From a virus, in the IMG/VR virus record IMGVR_UViG_3300045020_000037, positions 1 through 27,023 of that record: a stretch of DNA of 27,023 nt; one strand, given 5' to 3'. Positions within the stretch are counted from its first letter, which is position 1. Each line of letters opens with the position of its first letter. Below the pieces are notes generated by a model. The model did not search any database and was not told the origin of the DNA. It saw only the letters and a list, made by a program, of their open reading frames with translations. Made by a program: the position numbers and the translations under genes. Shown piece after piece: positions 22,313 through 27,023 of the stretch.

Positions 22313-22963
22313 GTGGCAACATTGACCCTAGCGCCCTTTGGGCTGCGGCCGACTCGGCTGCTCCAGGGAGCGGCGCCGACTTATCAGGCGAACCTTTATT
22401 ACATCAAGAAGGGCTACGGCTCGGCGATCGGCTTTGGCGATCTTGTGCTGACGCAGGGCTCTTCGACGAATTACGGCTACATCGGTATCTACACCGAGAC
22501 GGGGACGCACACTCTCGGCGTATTCGGCGGCTGCCTCCCGTATTTCGACACGGTGCTCCAGCAGGTCGTCAACAAACAGTGGTATTCCGGTTCGGAAAAC
22601 CCCTCTGGCGACATTCCGTGCCTGATCTACGACGACCCGACGATGGTTTTTACTGCACAAATCGGCGGCACCAACGCGTCGAACCCCGGCAATATCCTCG
22701 ATCGCGGCGGCAATATCGATGTCGCACAGAACGGCTCGCCAAACACCTCCACCGGCATTTCGACGGCATATCTGGACGCCACGTCGTACAACAACGTCAC
22801 CGCGACCTTGCCGCTGCGCATCGTCGGCGTAAGCCAGATGTTCCAGCTCGGGTACGACCCGGTGTCCACCTATTATTCTTGGGCGCAATCGGGACAGCCT
22901 ACGAACAACTACCTCGAAGTGGTGCTCAATACTTCCGAGTACCGCACGTCTACCGGCATCTGA
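22313..22963 (+). CDS. Capsid-associated (possible decoration) protein
   Basis: This 216-residue protein has the usual start MATLTLAPFGLRPTRL, then AYGSAIGFGDLV-like features (GYGSAIGFGDLVLTQGSS), LGVFGGCLPYFDTV, IYDDPTMVFTAQIGG and a C-terminal LEVVLN strand. Small beta-rich proteins with this GY...GDLV...GVF.G.Y...DDP pattern lie directly before the coat gene in many podoviruses and probably stabilise or decorate the shell. GTG 22313 follows AGGACA at a good distance. It would be co-expressed with the coat protein from the leader at 22177-22312. Confidence 0.65.
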   Translation: MATLTLAPFGLRPTRLLQGAAPTYQANLYYIKKGYGSAIGFGDLVLTQGSSTNYGYIGIYTETGTHTLGVFGGCLPYFDTVLQQVVNKQWYSGSENPSGDIPCLIYDDPTMVFTAQIGGTNASNPGNILDRGGNIDVAQNGSPNTSTGISTAYLDATSYNNVTATLPLRIVGVSQMFQLGYDPVSTYYSWAQSGQPTNNYLEVVLNTSEYRTSTGI

Positions 22964-22975
22964 GGGAGTTGACCG

Positions 22976-23884
22976 ATGGCAATCACGACTGCCCAGATCC
23001 CGGCTCTCTTGCTTCCGGGCGTGCGCAAAATCAAAGGCGACTACGCCGAAATCCCGATGCAGCAAAGCCAGGTGTTCGCCTGGACGCATTCGGACCTTCA
23101 GGTCGAGCGCACTGTGTCGGCGCGCTATCTGCCGCTCGCCGGCCTGAAAAATCAGGGAATGCCGACGAATTTCGACAATGGCGCCGGTCAGCGCTACGTC
23201 TACTCGCACATCCATGTCGCGATCGGGCTCGGTTACTCGTTCTCGCGGGAGTCGATCGACGACAATCTCTACAAGCAGCAATTCGACCCGACCAACCTCG
23301 GGCTCATCAAGTCGTTCCGTCAGACCAAGGAAATCATCGCCGCCGACGTGTTCAACACCGGCAACGTCTACAATGCAGCGATTGGCGGCGATGGGGTAGC
23401 CCTGTTTTCGACGGCCCATCCGATCGACGGCGGCACAGTCGCCAACACGCCCGCGAACCCGATCGGCCTCAATGAGGCGTCGCTGCTCTATCTGAACAAC
23501 CTCGTTCGCCGGTTCCGCGACAATGCGGCACTCCTCATTGGCGCGCAGGCGAAGAAGCTGTTGGTTCCGGTCGAACTGCGCCACGTCGCCAAGCGGCTGC
23601 TCGAAACGCCGCTCCGCCCCGGCACGACCGACAACGACACCAATGCCGTCAAGGAATACAACGACCTGACCGACGGCTACCTGGTCATGGACTTCCTGAC
23701 CAGCCCCTACGCGTGGTTCCTGTGCTCCGACCAAGGCGGTTTCATCGGCCTCGATCGCGTGCCATTCGAGACCAGCATGCAGGTTGATTTTACGACCGAC
23801 AACTTGCTGGTTAAGGCATACGAAAGATACTACATTGGGTTCGACGATTGGCGAGCTGGGGCCGGCTCGTTCCCGCTGAATTGA
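22976..23884 (+). CDS. Major capsid protein (HK97 fold, gpT-like)
   Basis: The shell-forming coat protein: 302 residues, near the length of Mu gpT-type coats (about 305) and much shorter than P22 coat (430). Support: an N-terminal arm, YSHIHVAIGLGYSFSRESID (spine/peripheral region), a central FSTAHPIDGGTVAN, the LIGAQAKKLLVPVELRHVAK segment, YLVMDFLTSPYAWFLCSDQG, and the end YERYYIGFDDWRAGAGS. A GGGAG ribosome site precedes ATG 22976. It lies after scaffold and decoration genes, as expected. The HK97 fold is inferred from the pattern; gpT kinship is tentative. Confidence 0.85.
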   Translation: MAITTAQIPALLLPGVRKIKGDYAEIPMQQSQVFAWTHSDLQVERTVSARYLPLAGLKNQGMPTNFDNGAGQRYVYSHIHVAIGLGYSFSRESIDDNLYKQQFDPTNLGLIKSFRQTKEIIAADVFNTGNVYNAAIGGDGVALFSTAHPIDGGTVANTPANPIGLNEASLLYLNNLVRRFRDNAALLIGAQAKKLLVPVELRHVAKRLLETPLRPGTTDNDTNAVKEYNDLTDGYLVMDFLTSPYAWFLCSDQGGFIGLDRVPFETSMQVDFTTDNLLVKAYERYYIGFDDWRAGAGSFPLN

Positions 23885-23902
23885 CGCGGGGATTGTAGCC
23901 AG

Positions 23903-25195
23903 ATGGGTGCCACCAACCTCACCGGCCCGCTCTTCGTCAGCGGCGACCTAGAGCAGCTAGAGGCGTCGCCGGGCGGCGCGATCCTGCTGCCGGACCCGAA
24001 CCCTGATCGCGGGCCGTCAATGCTGTTCGGCGGCTACGGCCTGCCGGACACGCGCTACACCTTTCTGAAAGACACCGTGCAGGGTTACGCGGGGCGGGTT
24101 CCCGAATTGCTGGTTTCGCCCAGCGTCGTCAGCGTCAACGCTATTCCGGCCGCCCATGGGGCCGCAGTTATCGCGGCAGCAGCCAATGTGACTTCGGGCA
24201 CGGCGATGACGCTCGTCACCACGGCATCGTTCGGCATTGCCCCCGGCATCCCGATCGTCCCTTTCACCGGGACGTTGAATGGTGCTGCTCCGGTCACGCC
24301 GGCAATGGTGCTGGACTTCGGTTTTGCCTATGGGACGACGACGACCGGAGCGACTGCCCAAACCGTCACGGTGCTGGATTCGACGCTGTTCCCGGTCGGC
24401 ATGCCGCTTGTTATCGCCAATGCCGGTGCGGCCTCTGGAACGACCCCGCTGCTGACTTGGGTAACGGGGCAGCCGACCGCCACGACAATCACGATCAACA
24501 ACCCGGCACTCCAGGCGGGCAGTTTTCCGATCGGTTCCGGCAATCTCTGGTCGCCGAGCGAGTTCGGTCAATTGATCCCGACCGCGCACCTACCGATGGT
24601 CAATGCCGGGCCTGGGCTCTTCATGGACCCCCGTCAGTCGATCGCTCGCGGCATCGTCGTGACCGCCAACAATGCGGCCGGCGTGGGGGGTGCCGTCGTC
24701 GTGCGCGGGTACGATGTCTATTGGCAGCCGATGGCCGAGTCGATCACGATCACGCCCGGCACTGCACTGGCCGCTTACGGCAAGAAAGCCTTCAAGGCCC
24801 TCGCATCGGTTACGCCGGCCTTTACCGACGGCACTTATACCTACTCGATCGGGACATCCGACGTGTTCGGCTTTGTCGAGCGCACGGATTACCTCGAAGA
24901 GACAATGGTGTGGTGGGGCGGAGCATTGAGCGCCGGGGCCAATTACGGGTTTGTCGCCGCCGACACCACCAACCCGGCGACGGCGACGACCGGCGACGTG
25001 CGCGGCACCATCCAAACCTCGGCGATCGGCGGGGGCACCGGCCTCGGCTCGACCGCATCCAACGGCTCCGTTTCGACCATCACGGTTTCCGGCAACCGTC
25101 TGCGCATGGCATCGTCGATGACGGTCTGGCAGCAGACGCAGAACCGCCTGGCTGCGCCGCAGTACGGCTTCGGCCAGGTCAATTTCACGGAATGA
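23903..25195 (+). CDS. Beta-rich structural protein
   Basis: This 430-residue Ala/Gly/Thr-rich protein is probably a virion surface or fibre-base component. The N-terminus (GPSMLFGGYGLPDTRYTF) is followed by a long Ala/Thr/Val stretch. Around residues 255-330 lies a domain (RGYDVYWQPMAESITITPG, then KKAFKALASVTPAF) that resembles the centre of the next protein. The C-terminus (TVWQQTQNRLAAPQYGFGQ) is different. Domains of the pattern V.G.d..G....E.i....G....K.Fk...sv.P are common in phage head-decoration or fibre proteins. No catalytic motif is visible. Confidence 0.6.
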   Translation: MGATNLTGPLFVSGDLEQLEASPGGAILLPDPNPDRGPSMLFGGYGLPDTRYTFLKDTVQGYAGRVPELLVSPSVVSVNAIPAAHGAAVIAAAANVTSGTAMTLVTTASFGIAPGIPIVPFTGTLNGAAPVTPAMVLDFGFAYGTTTTGATAQTVTVLDSTLFPVGMPLVIANAGAASGTTPLLTWVTGQPTATTITINNPALQAGSFPIGSGNLWSPSEFGQLIPTAHLPMVNAGPGLFMDPRQSIARGIVVTANNAAGVGGAVVVRGYDVYWQPMAESITITPGTALAAYGKKAFKALASVTPAFTDGTYTYSIGTSDVFGFVERTDYLEETMVWWGGALSAGANYGFVAADTTNPATATTGDVRGTIQTSAIGGGTGLGSTASNGSVSTITVSGNRLRMASSMTVWQQTQNRLAAPQYGFGQVNFTE

Positions 25196-25196
25196 C

Positions 25197-25949
25197 GTGA
25201 ACCCGGTCAAATGCTCTCTGTCGCTGGCCGCTGCATCGGCTAATTCGATCGCGCTCAGTCAGACGCCGGTATCCGGGACTGTGCTGACGATCAACGGTTC
25301 GGCAGCCAGCGGAGGCATCGCGACTCTCGACGTGGCGCGCCGCGTCCTGCTGACTTACGGCAATGAGGCTGCCGCCCGCACGCTGATCGTCACCGGGACG
25401 AACCGCAGCGGCAATGCTATCTCCGAGACATTGGCGGTTCCGAGCGGCGCCGGCGGCACGGTTTACACGCTGCAGGATTTTCTGACCGTCACCAGCTTAC
25501 TGCCAGAGGGCGGAGGCTGGACGGCCGCTGTGACGGTCGGGACAAACGCGGTCGGCTCGACGCCGTGGTTCTATCGCGAGTGGGGTCAGATTGGAAAGAT
25601 GGGCGTGTTGGTGTCGATACCGGCAAGCGGCCCCACAGTGCAGCTCGAAGTGACTTGGGACGACCCGAATGCCAGCCTTCAGGTTTACCCCTACGGGGCA
25701 TCCCCCGAGCCGCTGAGCGCAGTGCCGCCACTGGCTGTTCTGGCGCCGGCCTCCGAGGCGATCTTTGCGCCCACGACCGGGCTCGCATTGGCGACGCAGA
25801 GTTGGGCCGGCATCACGTCGACTGGCGGCGGCGCTGCTGGGGCATTCGACGTGCCGGTGTTTGCCATGCGGATGACCAATACTGCCGGAACCGGCACGGC
25901 CACCTTCTACATGATCGAATCCACGGCCGATCGCAAAAACGCTTCCTAG
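25197..25949 (+). CDS. Beta-rich structural protein, related domain to previous gene
   Basis: A GTG at 25197 begins one base after the previous stop. The 250 residues contain ARTLIVTGTNRSGNAISETL and LQDFLTVTSLLPEGGG, matching the VxGxxxxGxxxxE...F..xxSxxP layout of the upstream protein, so the two may share a duplicated domain. Later strands include TVQLEVTWDDPNASLQVYP, and the end carries FAMRMTNTAGTGTATFYM. Probably a virion structural protein near the vertex or tail. The function is unknown. Confidence 0.6.
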   Translation: MNPVKCSLSLAAASANSIALSQTPVSGTVLTINGSAASGGIATLDVARRVLLTYGNEAAARTLIVTGTNRSGNAISETLAVPSGAGGTVYTLQDFLTVTSLLPEGGGWTAAVTVGTNAVGSTPWFYREWGQIGKMGVLVSIPASGPTVQLEVTWDDPNASLQVYPYGASPEPLSAVPPLAVLAPASEAIFAPTTGLALATQSWAGITSTGGGAAGAFDVPVFAMRMTNTAGTGTATFYMIESTADRKNAS

Positions 25950-25959
25950 GAGATTGGCA

Positions 25960-26202
25960 ATGAACGACGAGATGCGCACGAAGCTCAAGAAATTACGGGA
26001 TCGCATTGCCGGCCACGATCCTCAACCGGTCCCGGCAATGCTGCTCGCCGAGCTGATCGACCACATGCTGGCTGCCGCAACGCCGGCCGAGCAAAAGAAA
26101 GCTCCCGAACCAACCGGGGCACCACACGCACAATCCCCGGCTGGCACCCCAGTCGTTTTCGGGCCGGCTACTGGAATGGAGAGCGGCAATGAAAAGCGGT
26201 AG
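25960..26202 (+). CDS. Unknown 80-residue protein
   Basis: ATG 25960 is preferred because AGGAG (25948-25952) lies 7 bases upstream; a TTG at 25954 is too close. The protein has a helical front (MNDEMRTKLKKLRDRIAG) and a centre PAMLLAELIDHMLAAATP, then a Pro/Ala linker (PTGAPHAQSPAGTPVVFG). No family is recognised. It overlaps the next gene by 14 bases. Confidence 0.6.
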   Translation: MNDEMRTKLKKLRDRIAGHDPQPVPAMLLAELIDHMLAAATPAEQKKAPEPTGAPHAQSPAGTPVVFGPATGMESGNEKR

Positions 26203-26572
26203 TCACGGCCACGTCGGCAAGCACGAGGAAGAGCACAAGGCTCATAGCGAGCACCACCATCACGCCGGCCACAAGGGCGCTGTCGTGCATGTCCACGCCA
26301 AGGCGGCGGGCGGCCGTATGGAGCCCCCGGAGCCGAAGGCCAAGGAGGACGAGCGCACGAAGGAAATGGTCGCCGAGGAAGATCGTGGCGAAAAGCGCGG
26401 CGGCTCCGTCAAGGGCAAGATGGCGAAGCCTCGCGCCGACCGGCGCGCTCGGGGGGGCCGGATGACGCCGAAGGAGCCGTTCTCGGGCGCCGGCAGCACG
26501 CCAAAGATGTCCTACGAGTCGAAGCTCAGCCACGTCGACGTGGGCGGCAAGGGCAGCGAGCCGCGTCCCTGA
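26189..26572 (+). CDS. His/Lys-rich basic protein with RGG-type module
   Basis: The 127 residues start with a remarkable His-rich segment: about 12 histidines in the first 36 residues, including four in a row (SEHHHHAGHKG). After AKAAGGRMEPP comes KRGGSVKGKMAKPRADRRAR and then GGRMTPKEPFSG, which matches a module in the portal-adjacent protein and in the next gene. The segment may bind metal or DNA; it is probably disordered. A GGAGAG ribosome site supports ATG 26189. The function is unknown; virion association is guessed from context. Confidence 0.6.
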   Translation: MKSGSHGHVGKHEEEHKAHSEHHHHAGHKGAVVHVHAKAAGGRMEPPEPKAKEDERTKEMVAEEDRGEKRGGSVKGKMAKPRADRRARGGRMTPKEPFSGAGSTPKMSYESKLSHVDVGGKGSEPRP

Positions 26573-26583
26573 GAGGTGTCGAT

Positions 26584-26874
26584 ATGGTGGCGAGAACGCC
26601 TAGCGGGTCGGTAAAAGCGTCGGCGCGCCATGCTGCGGAAAAGCGCGGGCACACCATGCCTGGCGGGTCTTTTCCGATCAACAATGCGGGAGACCTCCAA
26701 AATGCCAAGCACGACATCGGCCGGGCGAAAAACCCGGCGGCGGCGCGTCGATGGGTCAACAAGCGCGCGCACGAGATGGGCGAGCCCGGCGTCGGCGAAA
26801 AACGCGGCGGCAAGGTCAATGGCCGTGAAACGATGCGGCGCCCTGACCGGCGCGCACGCAAAAATGGCGACTGA
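26584..26874 (+). CDS. Small basic protein with DUF6582-like and RGG-type segments
   Basis: The 96 residues contain SFPINNAGDLQNAKHDIGRA and NPAAARRWVNKRAHEMG, a two-helix module resembling a short domain (DUF6582-like, from memory) common in phage capsid-maturation and rhizobial phage proteins. The C-terminus GEKRGGKVNGRETMRRPDRR repeats the basic RGG-type module of the preceding gene. GAGAGGTG provides the ribosome site for ATG 26584. Possible roles include DNA or capsid contacts; no activity is predicted. Confidence 0.55.
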   Translation: MVARTPSGSVKASARHAAEKRGHTMPGGSFPINNAGDLQNAKHDIGRAKNPAAARRWVNKRAHEMGEPGVGEKRGGKVNGRETMRRPDRRARKNGD

Positions 26875-26876
26875 CG

Positions 26877-27023
26877 GTGCAGGGCGTTCCCGGCACACCA
26901 AGCGGGACTTACGCGTTCCAGTTGCCCTATGGCGGGGTCATGCTGGAAGCGTTCTCGCGCTGCCAGATGCGCCCGACCGAATTAGTTACTCAGCACACCC
27001 AGGATTTCACGGTTTCCATCAAC
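26877..27023 (+). CDS. Start of another structural gene (partial)
   Basis: A GTG at 26877, two bases after the previous stop, opens a frame that runs off the window (49 codons). It begins MQGVPGTPSGTYAFQLPYGG and continues EAFSRCQMRPTELVTQHTQD. The SGTYAF...A..R....RPTEL..QH pattern resembles the N-terminus of adaptor-type or head-completion proteins of rhizobial phages, as I recall. If so it may be a second adaptor-like protein. The remainder is outside the window. Confidence 0.5.
   Translation, partial: MQGVPGTPSGTYAFQLPYGGVMLEAFSRCQMRPTELVTQHTQDFTVSIN

Noticed and set aside
22328-23734. 468-residue minus-strand frame over capsid genes
   Set aside because: Shadow of two clearly recognised capsid genes.
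24457-25200. 247-residue rightward frame inside the beta-rich protein gene
   Set aside because: Arg/His/Asp-rich shadow without motif or ribosome site.
26530-26543. 14-bp palindrome CCACGTCGACGTGG
   Set aside because: It lies in coding sequence and lacks the CACGTG core of parS; likely chance in G+C-rich DNA, so not proposed as a second parS.
1-27023. tRNA genes, CRISPR arrays, insertion sequences, integrase or lysis genes
   Set aside because: I looked for T-arm sequences, regular spaced repeats, transposase-like frames and recombinase motifs and saw none.

Overview
The window is part of a short-tailed (podovirus-type) phage or prophage. It carries most of a virion-morphogenesis block, read left to right, preceded by a compact leftward control operon. 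High G+C, rhizobial-style phage proteins and a parS-like site of the kind used by bacterial chromosomes all suggest an alphaproteobacterial host, probably Hyphomicrobiales/Rhizobiales (inference). No integrase, replication gene, lysis cassette, tRNA, rRNA, IS or CRISPR array is visible, so temperate versus lytic cannot be settled here.

Layout. 1-395: the end of an upstream gene and two small rightward ORFs, a Cys4 zinc-ribbon-like protein and a membrane peptide. 441-1488 (minus): six tightly packed small genes, the last a 55-residue XRE-type helix-turn-helix protein. They are driven by a near-consensus promoter whose -10 and spacer contain a perfect 7-3-7 inverted repeat, a likely operator. 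1546-1988: non-coding DNA with a G-quadruplex motif, a hairpin and repeated GTCAG words, just before the packaging genes.

1989-16070 (plus): small and large terminase, an AT-rich two-gene cassette bounded by a 13-bp direct repeat, two small proteins, an SU10-type head-tail adaptor, a P22 gp10-like tail stabilisation protein, a tail-fibre-like protein, a virion protein carrying an 18-bp perfect parS-like palindrome, a GNAT acetyltransferase, a 1272-residue virion protein with an embedded peptidoglycan-hydrolase-like segment, and a 651-residue probable ejection protein. A membrane protein gene on the opposite strand (16051-16278) and about 530 bp of structured non-coding DNA follow.

16813-27023 (plus): portal, a basic His/Gly/Pro-rich protein, a small protein, a protein with GroES-like sequence order, scaffold, an unknown head protein, a structured leader, a capsid-associated protein, the major capsid protein, two beta-rich structural proteins, three small genes (two of them basic, with RGG-type motifs) and the start of another structural gene.

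Nearly all late genes overlap by 1-8 bases (ATGA, TGATG, TTGA, GTGA junctions), so they are probably translationally coupled. The order is unusual: portal, scaffold and coat come after the tail and ejection genes instead of directly after terminase. The observations most worth testing are the parS-like site, the cassette flanked by direct repeats, the GroES-like protein beside the capsid genes, the shared RGG-type motif in at least five proteins, and the control-region operator.
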